Assembly: GCA_964440265.1 (NCBI GenBank)
Contig: CAYTRU010000008.1
Location: forward strand, 1 to 28,721
Direction of reading: 5' to 3'
Source of the DNA: CAYMUN01 sp964440265
Lineage (GTDB): Bacteria > Patescibacteriota > Saccharimonadia > Saccharimonadales > UBA4665
DNA length: 28,721 nucleotides
Shown here: piece after piece, positions 7,033 through 13,737 of the stretch
How the letters are laid out: every line of letters begins with the position of its first letter
Position numbering within the stretch: the first letter of the stretch is position 1
Translations under genes and position numbers: made by a program
The notes under the pieces: model-generated
Databases searched by the model: none
What the model was told of the DNA's origin: nothing
The model's input: only the letters and a program-made list of their open reading frames with translations

Positions 7033-8142
7033 GTGACACTTACCCAGCAAAGTAATATAGAGCACATTGTCACCGGCGGCACGATTGATTCGGTATGGTC
7101 ACCGGAAAAGGACACCGCTCGGCCCGGCACGACCAGTATGGCGGCAGAATATTTTCAGTTCCTCGCCCGCCATGGCTACCCAGGCGTGAAATCAGACATC
7201 TTAATGCTCAAAGATAGTCGTGATATCACCGTCGAGGACAAGCACACCATTGCCCGTCGCGTCGCAGAATCACCTGTGCCACGGGCAATTGTCACCTGTG
7301 GCACCTACCTTATGACCGAAGTAGGTCGCCGCATTCAGGCTTATCCTTCGATGCGCAAGAACCCTTTTGGTAAACGCGTGGCTATGGTCGCTTCCCTGAC
7401 TCCTCTAGAAGGTTTCAACATGTCCGACGGCGGCTTTAACCTCGGCATGGCGCAAGCAGTGCTCGAGACAAACTTTAGCCGGGACTGTCCGGTTGTAGGA
7501 GTAGTCAACGGCATCGTGGCACCAATCGACTCTCTCGAAAAAGACCTCACGACGGCCACCTTTGGCTCCATCGATATCGACGATAGCATGCTTGGCTATG
7601 ACCATTACACGCTTATCCCGGCCGGTGGCACGATAGACTTTACCTTTAATGGCCTGGATGCCGTAGAACCAGCTGCAACCTCATTTGTACCCGGTTACAT
7701 TCGGAATCGAGTGCGGAGCAAGATAGAATTTGATGCTACGCCACCCATTTTGAAAGACAGTCGTGATCTGACAGCCGGCGAGCTGGATATCATCGTGGAA
7801 CTAGTCCGCAAAGCATCGACTAATTTCGTACTCGTGACAGCTGGGCTCATCAAAATAGCCGACCTGCGAGCCAAATTAAGCGAAGCATTAGCTTCCGGCA
7901 GTGACCAAGATCATCAAAAACGAGTCATCTTAACCGGCTCCCGATACATGCTGAACTCGATAGATATGAGCGACGCTCCTTACAACCTCGGCTATGCTCT
8001 AGGCAAACTCGGCACGGTCGAGCCAGGTGTCCACATCGCACTGGCTGGCAGGATAATCAGCCCAGATGAAGACCCACTACCCTATGTCTATACGGATAAC
8101 GAACTGGCAAAGATTTTAGCTCAATTAGAGACGATCCGATAG
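7033..8142 (+). CDS. Tandem-domain asparaginase-like protein, catalytic residues lost
   Basis: 369 residues made of two copies of the asparaginase N-terminal domain, without the usual C-terminal domain. Copy 1 (about 8-165): TGGTIDS with Thr17, KDSRDIT at 60-66, VTCGTYLM at 87-94, GFNMSDGGFNLG. Copy 2 (about 190-345): AGGTIDF with Thr200, KDSRDLT at 241-247, VTAGLIKI at 268-275, SIDMSDAPYNLG. In true asparaginases the third motif is HGTDTM, whose Thr-Asp are catalytic. Copy 1 keeps Thr but has Tyr for Asp, and copy 2 has lost both. It is therefore probably a binding or regulatory protein rather than an asparaginase. Start is GTG at 7033 with GGAAG seven bases upstream. Convergent with a single-domain relative. 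Confidence 0.82.
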   Translation: MTLTQQSNIEHIVTGGTIDSVWSPEKDTARPGTTSMAAEYFQFLARHGYPGVKSDILMLKDSRDITVEDKHTIARRVAESPVPRAIVTCGTYLMTEVGRRIQAYPSMRKNPFGKRVAMVASLTPLEGFNMSDGGFNLGMAQAVLETNFSRDCPVVGVVNGIVAPIDSLEKDLTTATFGSIDIDDSMLGYDHYTLIPAGGTIDFTFNGLDAVEPAATSFVPGYIRNRVRSKIEFDATPPILKDSRDLTAGELDIIVELVRKASTNFVLVTAGLIKIADLRAKLSEALASGSDQDHQKRVILTGSRYMLNSIDMSDAPYNLGYALGKLGTVEPGVHIALAGRIISPDEDPLPYVYTDNELAKILAQLETIR

Positions 8143-8173
8143 GGGCTACTTCGTACACTTAAGTAAAGCTCTG

Positions 8174-8695
8174 CTATTCAAACCTAAGTAAGGTCTCGTT
8201 CTTTTCGGCCTCGCCGGATTGGAAAATTCCCCCATTCATACACATATACACACCTGGTTTGATGGCCGCAAACGAAGCGATGGTGAAGCCTAGGTTAAAA
8301 CCGGCGTCAGACATAGTAAACCCCGTAATTGGGATCATCGAGCCGGTCAGAATAATTTTTTTATCTCCGACGTCCAGCTTATCAGCAAGGTGGTTTTCCA
8401 GATATTGTGCCGTTTGCCACATGGTGAAGGTTCCGTGTGTAATAATAATGTTTTTATGCGGCGATGATTCGATAGCGATAACCAACTTCGCCCGATCAGC
8501 ATTAGTGATTTCCCGGCTGTCTTTCTCGACGACATTTTCAGCGCTAAAACTAAAGTGCGGCTGGATCAAGTTTTTTAAATAACTATCGATAGTAGTATCC
8601 AGTTTCATGAGCTTTTTGTTGATAGCATCATAAGCCGGGTCAAAAAACTCGATGGTACCACCCATTTTTATAAAATGTACGTGATTTCTGATCAT
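8174..8695 (-). CDS. Single-domain asparaginase-like protein (copy 1)
   Basis: 173 residues covering only the N-terminal asparaginase domain: MGGTIEFFDP (Thr14), EKDSREIT, THGTFTM at 86-92, LTGSMIPITGFTMSDAGFNLGF, and the ending GVYMCMNGGIFQ followed by NETLLRFE. Short stand-alone proteins with this ending are a known bacterial family of undetermined function. Family and asparaginase proteins normally have HGTDTM; here Phe90 replaces the catalytic Asp. By eye, about two thirds of residues match the gene at 10864-11373. The ATG follows the upstream orphan gene's stop by only three bases (TAAGCCATG), so it is the second gene of a coupled pair. Ligand unknown. Confidence 0.85.
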   Translation of the reverse strand: MIRNHVHFIKMGGTIEFFDPAYDAINKKLMKLDTTIDSYLKNLIQPHFSFSAENVVEKDSREITNADRAKLVIAIESSPHKNIIITHGTFTMWQTAQYLENHLADKLDVGDKKIILTGSMIPITGFTMSDAGFNLGFTIASFAAIKPGVYMCMNGGIFQSGEAEKNETLLRFE

Positions 8696-8698
8696 GGC

Positions 8699-9286
8699 TT
8701 AGTGCCTGCCTCTCGCATCATTATTTGCCAATGCGCTACCCGATAAAGACTCAGTTGCACCGCTAGCTTGCGTAGACCACTCGGCCTCGCGGCGACGCTG
8801 ACGTAATTCTTCCCTTTTTGCCCTTCTTTGAGTTTCGTATATCCGGGTGGACGCAATGTAAAAATCACGTAATGATTGGTCGCGGGGGTGCCCTACTAAG
8901 ATCGCCAACTTACCTTCAGCGACTGGGAGCGTCGCTACTGTGGCACTAGGCGGTGTATCGGCACTGACCAGATCACCCCTGTCGCGCGGATTAGTTTGGT
9001 CCAGCGCTTGTAACCGGGCAGTATCGACAGTAACCTCATCGCCCGGCCGACCGACTATGACGATGTGTACAATGTCTGCGATAGCCTCCGCCGCCCGGCG
9101 ATGTGATTCTAGGCGAGCGTCAGATACCAGCTCCACATGGGTCTTTTGCTCGGGGTCACCCAGCATGGCCACCACTGCCGGATCGGCCAAACCAGTTGGT
9201 CCATCCGGCTCAGTTTCTATCACTATGGGATGCTTAGTCTGCTCTATATCTGCTATCCAAATTTGTCGATCACCAGGTGCGGACAT
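8699..9286 (-). CDS. Orphan protein coupled to a single-domain asparaginase-like gene
   Basis: 195 residues; family not recognised. The first ~150 residues mix strands and helices and include IADIVHIVIVGRPGDEVTVD (about 68-87) and KLAILVGHPRDQSLRDFYIA, resembling an alpha/beta fold. The last ~50 are a strongly basic helix (RAKREELRQRRREAEW) followed by a Ser/Ala-rich tail. No signal peptide or membrane segment is visible. AGGA lies nine bases before the ATG. Only three bases separate its stop from the start of the asparaginase-like gene, so the two products probably act together. Confidence 0.7.
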   Translation of the reverse strand: MSAPGDRQIWIADIEQTKHPIVIETEPDGPTGLADPAVVAMLGDPEQKTHVELVSDARLESHRRAAEAIADIVHIVIVGRPGDEVTVDTARLQALDQTNPRDRGDLVSADTPPSATVATLPVAEGKLAILVGHPRDQSLRDFYIASTRIYETQRRAKREELRQRRREAEWSTQASGATESLSGSALANNDARGRH

Positions 9287-9350
9287 CTAGAATTTTCCTT
9301 ACTAAATAACAAAACCATTAGAACACAATAATCATTACATACAAAAATAA

Positions 9351-9379
9351 TTGCACAATTAACATATATTTGTTATATT
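9351..9379 (+). promoter_or_regulatory. Promoter of the ACT-domain gene
   Basis: TTGCAC (9351-9356) and TATATT (9374-9379) are separated by 17 bases. The predicted start is about 9386, inside motif copy B. The leader would be about 30 bases and carries GAGGAGG at 9403-9409. In this reading the GTTTA-N4-TAAAC palindrome covers the transcription start, as a repressor site would. Confidence 0.5.
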
Positions 9380-9396
9380 TTGTTTATAATTAAACG
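9376..9396 (+). promoter_or_regulatory. Shared motif copy B, TATTTTGTTTA-N4-TAAACG
   Basis: Points at the ACT-domain gene, whose likely start codon is 20 bases downstream. N4 is TAAT, which also creates a TATAAT hexamer at 9385-9390. Same 17 fixed positions as copies A and C. Confidence 0.65.
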
Positions 9397-9415
9397 ATTC
9401 TAGAGGAGGTTGGTG

Positions 9416-10096
9416 TTGGTTAGTATTCCAGAAAAAGTTGAAGAGATGATCAATACTTCTCCGTACTTGCGGGAAGCAATGGCTAACGACCTACTCAACT
9501 TGTCAGCTGTGGCACGGTATATGCAACCACAAATCGCCGAAGCTCTGCTTAAGCCTGTATCCAACGAATCGGTGTTTATGGCACTACAACGACTACAGAA
9601 GAAATTACATCCGTTCTTCGCAGTTAATCCGGGTCATTATCTGAATAACCTGGAGCTGCGGGCTGATCTCTTCGAGTTGACGGTCACAAACTCGACTGAG
9701 CTCTTAAGTAAGCTATCGCGGCTTGCTAAGACCACGGCTGACAGGCGGGCAGCATTGTTTGTTTTCACCCAAGGACAGCATGAAACCATGATCATCACTA
9801 GTACCAGTCTAAAGCCGGAAATTATGCGGGCCTTGCACGACGAAACGATTACCACTACTGTACCTGATCTGACCGGCATCACACTACAGCGTAGCCCCGG
9901 CCAGATCGAGCGAACTGGCGTACTCTATTATCCGTTACGCATCTTGGCCTGGGAAAATATTTCAGTTATCGAGATCATCACTACGTCGCATGAAATTATG
10001 ATGATTGTGCGGGATTTTGAAGTCGACCGGGCGGTAGTATCAATCCGGCGCGGCCTACAAACGGTGAAGCAGCACGGAGCAGAGACTACCGACTAG
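9416..10096 (+). CDS. ACT-domain protein, probable amino-acid-responsive regulator
   Basis: About 226 residues. Candidate starts TTG 9410, GTG 9413 and TTG 9416 are consecutive. GAGGAGG at 9403-9409 fits TTG 9416 best (six bases), and no ATG is available. The N-terminal ~70 residues are helical (NDLLNLSAVARYMQPQIAEA, then SVFMALQRLQKKL). They resemble the small helical DNA-binding-like domain of archaeal/CPR proteins that end in an ACT domain. The C-terminal ~60 residues match an ACT fold: GVLYYPLRILAWENISVIEI, TSHEIMMIV, FEVDRAVVSIRRGL. ACT domains usually bind amino acids. Motif copy B lies in its own promoter, so autoregulation is plausible. Ligand and DNA target are not shown by sequence. 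Confidence 0.75.
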   Translation: MVSIPEKVEEMINTSPYLREAMANDLLNLSAVARYMQPQIAEALLKPVSNESVFMALQRLQKKLHPFFAVNPGHYLNNLELRADLFELTVTNSTELLSKLSRLAKTTADRRAALFVFTQGQHETMIITSTSLKPEIMRALHDETITTTVPDLTGITLQRSPGQIERTGVLYYPLRILAWENISVIEIITTSHEIMMIVRDFEVDRAVVSIRRGLQTVKQHGAETTD

Positions 10097-10134
10097 GAGA
10101 GAAGATTGCGAACTATTTGCGGGTATTTGCATAT

Positions 10135-10683
10135 CTAAATTTGACCTGGGTGACGACCGTGTAACAATACTCTACGACCTAACGGGAATACATCTTTATG
10201 TACGTAAAATACTGCATGGCGGATAGGATCACCCGTATATACCAATTGATCGCCGTGTCTGCCTTGGTTGAGCACTTGAGCGCCCAAGATGGCTCTGACA
10301 TTTTTACTGCCTAATCCTCCTCTGCCGGGATTATAACCAGGTATGTAATCATAGCCCATGCCTAGTTCAGTCTCGCGAATCCCGGTGTTTATGTAAGCTC
10401 CGCGCACATTTAAGCCAGGCAAGAGTTCATGGCGAGCCCGCTCATACTGGACACCTTGCGTCATAAGCCCCCACCGATACTCACCAGTTCTGTCTGCAGT
10501 GACTGCATCACTATCATGGCTCTCCAGCGCCACAAAGCCGTCTCTTTCTAGAGCCCTCTCCTGTATCCTCACGCGGAGCCCCTCCATTGTTGGTGGAATA
10601 TAGCCGCCAGCTGACGGTGATATTCCTTCAGGTAATTGGGGGAACGCTTCTTGTGACTCAGGTGCTGCTTCTGCTGTGCGCAT
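10135..10683 (-). CDS. Orphan protein in the asparaginase-like island
   Basis: 182 residues; family not recognised. The N-terminal ~35 residues are Pro/Ala/Gly-rich. The rest looks like a compact globular domain: FVALESHDSDAVTADRTGEY, YERARHELLPGLNVRGAYIN, then a Gly/Tyr-rich loop MGYDYIPGYNPGRGGLG and the ending HAVFYVHKDVFPLGRRVLL. No transmembrane segment, signal peptide or cysteine cluster is seen. GGAGAA eight bases before the ATG at 10683 supports the start. It is divergent from the second single-domain asparaginase-like gene, sharing a 180-base control region with it. It converges with the ACT-domain gene. Confidence 0.65.
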   Translation of the reverse strand: MRTAEAAPESQEAFPQLPEGISPSAGGYIPPTMEGLRVRIQERALERDGFVALESHDSDAVTADRTGEYRWGLMTQGVQYERARHELLPGLNVRGAYINTGIRETELGMGYDYIPGYNPGRGGLGSKNVRAILGAQVLNQGRHGDQLVYTGDPIRHAVFYVHKDVFPLGRRVLLHGRHPGQI

Positions 10684-10738
10684 AACTATTGTTCTCCATA
10701 ACCATTGACTGGGTAATCATGCTAGAATGACAAATATA

Positions 10739-10752
10739 TTATGTAATGTAAA
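10739..10752 (-). repeat. 14-base element TTTACATTACATAA, copy 2
   Basis: Identical to 6969-6982, here on the minus strand and pointing at the orphan gene 10135-10683. As in copy 1, it stands back to back with the GTTTA motif (10783-10803). Confidence 0.5.
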
Positions 10753-10782
10753 TTTATTAGGGTAATTTGTGTGTATTCATTA

Positions 10783-10803
10783 TATTTTGTTTATTTTTAA
10801 ACG
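10783..10803 (+). promoter_or_regulatory. Shared motif copy C, TATTTTGTTTA-N4-TAAACG
   Basis: Points at the single-domain asparaginase-like gene starting at 10864 (60 bases on). N4 is TTTT. A TATATT hexamer at 10781-10786 overlaps its 5' end, as in copy B, with a weak TTAGGG 18 bases upstream. Confidence 0.65.
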
Positions 10804-10863
10804 TAGCCTACAATCATACGGGTTATAAATTTATAAAAATCCACATGGTGTGTAACTATATAG

Positions 10864-11373
10864 ATGATGACAAAACAACACATTCACATTATAAAAATGG
10901 GTGGCACCATTGAGTTTATCGATCCGGCCTATGACGCCATCAACAAGAAAATCTTGAGGCTAGACACCACGGTCGAAAGTTATCTCAATAACTTAATTAA
11001 GCCGCACTTTACCTTTAGTATAGAAGGTGGCGCGGCAAAAGATAGCCGAGATATTAATCACGAAGATCGAGAGAGACTTGGGAAACTGATAGCATCCTGC
11101 CCGCATGAGAATATCATCGTTACACATGGAACCTTTACTATGCGAAAAACTGCTGAGTTCTTGGAGCAACAAGCGCTTAGTGACAAAAAAATTATCGTAA
11201 CTGGCTCGATGGTACCCATCACTGGTTTTACGACTTCTGATGCAGGCTTTAATTTGGGATTCTCCATCGCGTCCTTTGCGACTATCAAACCAGGCGTGTA
11301 TATGTGTATGAACGGCGGAATTTTCCAGCCTAATGAAGTAACCAAGAATGAGAGCCTACTTCGGTTTGAGTAA
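10864..11373 (+). CDS. Single-domain asparaginase-like protein (copy 2)
   Basis: 169 residues, paralogue of the gene at 8174-8695. Same layout: MGGTIEFIDPAYDAINKK (Thr15), AKDSRDIN, THGTFTM at 88-94 with Phe91 where Asp is normal, TGSMVPITGFTTSDAGFNLGF, and GVYMCMNGGIFQ followed by NESLLRFE. Four residues shorter than copy 1, by a deletion near 103-107. Two consecutive ATG codons (10864, 10867) are possible starts and no Shine-Dalgarno precedes them. Motif copy C lies 60 bases upstream. The shared Asp-to-Phe change in both paralogues suggests it predates the duplication and is functional, not decay. Confidence 0.85.
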   Translation: MMTKQHIHIIKMGGTIEFIDPAYDAINKKILRLDTTVESYLNNLIKPHFTFSIEGGAAKDSRDINHEDRERLGKLIASCPHENIIVTHGTFTMRKTAEFLEQQALSDKKIIVTGSMVPITGFTTSDAGFNLGFSIASFATIKPGVYMCMNGGIFQPNEVTKNESLLRFE

Positions 11374-11387
11374 GGTGTAAGAGCATT

Positions 11388-12245
11388 TTAGATCAAGAGC
11401 GACAGGACAATTACCAGTGAAGCAGCAATGACTTTTTTCAGAGTAGGCTTTTCATGCAAAAATAGTATGCTGACGATAAATACAAATACCGGCGTCACGT
11501 TTGCTAATGTGACACTAACACCTGCGCTACCCTGTGCCAAGGCTGTATACAGCAATATCCATTGAGCGATCACTACCAGCGCACGCAACACGATGGCTCC
11601 GTATTGCCGCGTGCTAATATGTGTAATTCTCAGCCCAAAAAGTAGCATGGCGCTGAGTGCAATAATAGCGGCCCGGAACAGATATAATGTCGGTGCATTG
11701 ATAGCATGCAGATTATCGAGCAAGTATTTAGAGGGGATGGCCGTGAGGCCAAACAGTACTGAGGAGCAAAGTGCCGGAATTAGTGTCGCTGACCGATAAG
11801 CTTTGAAATTCCGAAAGTCAGTTGAGAATATGATGATTGAAATAATAATGCCGCTAGCCATGAACAGTGTCTTCGCCGGGACATAATCGGATAATAGTAG
11901 CCAGCTGAGAGCAAAGGTAAAAAACGGTGCTAGTGATAGAACTGGAGCAGCGATGCCAGCTTCAGTTTTTTCAAAAGTCTTGAAGTAAAAATAATTGCCG
12001 GCGGTATCGATTAAACCGACAGCAAATACCAAGGTTAGGCTTAGTATTGTTAGGTGAAACTTATAAAAGAAAGGCGATAGACAGAGCAAAATCAGGGTCA
12101 TCACCAAGAAATTACTGGACAGCATAGCTTTGGCAGGCAATGCTTTTAGAATGACCCTAGCCAGGATCATAGCAATTGCACCAAAAACCGCCGATGCGAG
12201 AGCAATGAGAGTAAAATTATGGACGTTCAGAAAGTGCACCATCAT
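11388..12245 (-). CDS. EamA/DMT-superfamily transporter
   Basis: 285 residues with about ten hydrophobic helices and the internal two-fold repeat typical of drug/metabolite transporters. The first half begins LIALASAVFGAIAMILARVI and the second LIPALCSSVLFGLTAIPSKY, each followed by EamA-like helices. The final segment SVTLANVTPVFVFIVSILFL precedes HEKPTLKKVIAASLVIV, a characteristic DMT ending. It probably exports or imports a small metabolite; the substrate cannot be told. The start is ATG 12245 or the adjacent 12242. It converges with the asparaginase-like copy 2 (14-base gap). It may belong functionally to the island, but no shared motif precedes it. Confidence 0.85.
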   Translation of the reverse strand: MMVHFLNVHNFTLIALASAVFGAIAMILARVILKALPAKAMLSSNFLVMTLILLCLSPFFYKFHLTILSLTLVFAVGLIDTAGNYFYFKTFEKTEAGIAAPVLSLAPFFTFALSWLLLSDYVPAKTLFMASGIIISIIIFSTDFRNFKAYRSATLIPALCSSVLFGLTAIPSKYLLDNLHAINAPTLYLFRAAIIALSAMLLFGLRITHISTRQYGAIVLRALVVIAQWILLYTALAQGSAGVSVTLANVTPVFVFIVSILFLHEKPTLKKVIAASLVIVLSLLI

Positions 12246-12307
12246 AAGCCCTATAGTCTACTGGCTTTGGATGATCTGTCAAATCTGTCTAGTGAGACTC
12301 TATGGTT

Positions 12308-12763
12308 TTACTTCTTCTCGTGAGAGAACCGGAAGTAGGTGATGAGCAGGACGGCCAGCAGCAGTTCGGTGACCATGACAAACCGCAAGATTCGGGCATC
12401 GGCGAGACTAGCGGTGATAATGCCGTAGACGGTGGTAGCTACTCCACCCAGGGCTAGGCCTTCGCCGATCACTGCTGAACGTTTAAAGAGGTACAGACCG
12501 GCGATTACGATCACTGCGGTTGCAACTAGCAGGGTGACCGTGACATTGTGCTGGTACTTCTTTTTGTCTGATTCGAAGTTTTTGTAGGATTTATCGTATT
12601 TGTCTTGAGCGGCGGTGTATTCAGCATCTGATAATTCAGAAGAGCTATCAGGGTAGCTAGGTTCTTTCGGCGGCTGGTACAGCGAAAAGATACCGACGCC
12701 TATGAAAGCTACCACTGTCAGGGCTATAAGAATCGAGTACAGTAATCGGATAAATGCGTTCAT
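12308..12763 (-). CDS. Small multi-pass membrane protein, unknown function
   Basis: 151 residues; family not recognised. One transmembrane helix at about 8-29. A polar, tyrosine- and lysine-rich loop of about 45 residues follows (SDAEYTAAQDKYDKSYKNFE), probably a short coiled coil. Three more hydrophobic segments follow (about 73-93, 98-118, 124-145), ending in a basic tail. A good Shine-Dalgarno AAGGAG lies seven bases before the ATG at 12763. Separated from msrB by 67 bases, it likely has its own promoter or reads on from the arg operon. Confidence 0.75.
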   Translation of the reverse strand: MNAFIRLLYSILIALTVVAFIGVGIFSLYQPPKEPSYPDSSSELSDAEYTAAQDKYDKSYKNFESDKKKYQHNVTVTLLVATAVIVIAGLYLFKRSAVIGEGLALGGVATTVYGIITASLADARILRFVMVTELLLAVLLITYFRFSHEKK

Positions 12764-12830
12764 GGTCTAACTCCTTATTTAATATATTCAACTATACACT
12801 ATTGGCGGCCACAAATGAGCTAGTCCGGGC

Positions 12831-13235
12831 TTAAGTTTTGGCTTGAAAGTCGAGGGCGGTAGAGTTGATGCAATAGTGTTGGCCGGTGGGCGAAGAACCA
12901 TCGTCAAACAGATGGCCGAGATGGCCGCCACAGGTTTTACAGATAACCTCGGTGCGTCGCATGCCTAGGCTATTGTCTTCGGTCAGCTCTACGGCATCGC
13001 TGTGAGCGACATCGGCAAAGCTGGGCCAACCCTCGAGGCCGCGGATCGACGAGTCATATTTGGCGTCGCTAGTGAACAGAACTGTGCCACAGGCTGCACA
13101 GGTGAAGTTGCCGGTACCTTTTTCGTTTAGCAGTTGGCCGGTGAAAGGGGCTTCGGTGCCTTTCTGGCGCAGTACGCGGTACTGCTCGGGGGTAAGCTTG
13201 GCTTTCCATTCATCGTCAGAGAGCTGCTTGGTCAT
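12831..13235 (-). CDS. msrB: Peptide methionine (R)-S-oxide reductase MsrB
   Basis: Reduces methionine-R-sulfoxide in oxidised proteins using thioredoxin. 134 residues, a complete stand-alone MsrB. Two zinc-binding pairs, CAAC (about 46-49) and CKTC (about 98-101), flank the core. The substrate-binding motif GWPSF and the catalytic HYCINSTALDF near the C-terminus are intact. The start codon overlaps the mscL stop in ATGA, so it is translated with mscL at the end of the argG operon. The link between oxidative repair and the arg genes is positional only. Confidence 0.96.
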   Translation of the reverse strand: MTKQLSDDEWKAKLTPEQYRVLRQKGTEAPFTGQLLNEKGTGNFTCAACGTVLFTSDAKYDSSIRGLEGWPSFADVAHSDAVELTEDNSLGMRRTEVICKTCGGHLGHLFDDGSSPTGQHYCINSTALDFQAKT

Positions 13236-13711
13236 TTCGGTTCCGATTTCCCTTCGGCCGGCTTTGGTGCCTTTGGTGTGTCGAGTTTATCAAGCTTGAG
13301 TATCTTGATGAGGAGATATAGAGTTCCCAGCACAAAGAGGAAATCTAGCAGCCCATAGACAAAGCTGCCCCAGCCGAAGTCCGCTGTCCGGCCGTGAAAA
13401 TGCAAGGTAAAGGTGCGGTCGCTGAGCGCATGGCCAAATAGCAAACTAAAGAGCGGGTCGAGAAAACTTTCGATGAGCTCTTTGGCTAGGGTCTGTACCT
13501 GAGTGGCGATAACGAAACCAATCGCCAGGGCAACGACGGCATGCGTTCGCAGAAACGTGACAAAACCATCCATGACTTCATCGGTGGCACCGATAACCGA
13601 GACGCGAGGCTTTTTCTGGCGGTTTTTGCCGGCCGGAGTTTCTATGCGTATGGTGCCGCTGCTGGTAATAATCTTGGTCGTATTTTGCTCTTTATCTGTC
13701 TGCTCAGCCAT
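13232..13711 (-). CDS. mscL: Large-conductance mechanosensitive channel MscL, N-terminally extended
   Basis: Membrane tension-gated channel that vents solutes on osmotic downshock. 159 residues. The MscL core starts at about 47 (MDGFVTFLRTHAVVALAIGF) with TM1, then LAKELIESFLDPL, a periplasmic loop with FGWGSFVYGLLDFLFVLGTL as TM2, and a charged C-terminal helix KILKLDKLDTPKAPKPAEGK. The first ~45 polar residues are extra compared with usual MscL. GAGGAG six bases before the ATG at 13711 supports the long start. It follows argS by 26 bases and overlaps msrB by four. Confidence 0.88.
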   Translation of the reverse strand: MAEQTDKEQNTTKIITSSGTIRIETPAGKNRQKKPRVSVIGATDEVMDGFVTFLRTHAVVALAIGFVIATQVQTLAKELIESFLDPLFSLLFGHALSDRTFTLHFHGRTADFGWGSFVYGLLDFLFVLGTLYLLIKILKLDKLDTPKAPKPAEGKSEPK

Positions 13712-13737
13712 GTGTAACTCCTCACTCTAGTAGTATG

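Noticed and set aside
9333..9341. CATTACATA before the ACT gene as a third copy of the 14-mer
   Set aside because: Only nine bases match and the orientation relative to the GTTTA motif differs from the other two copies.
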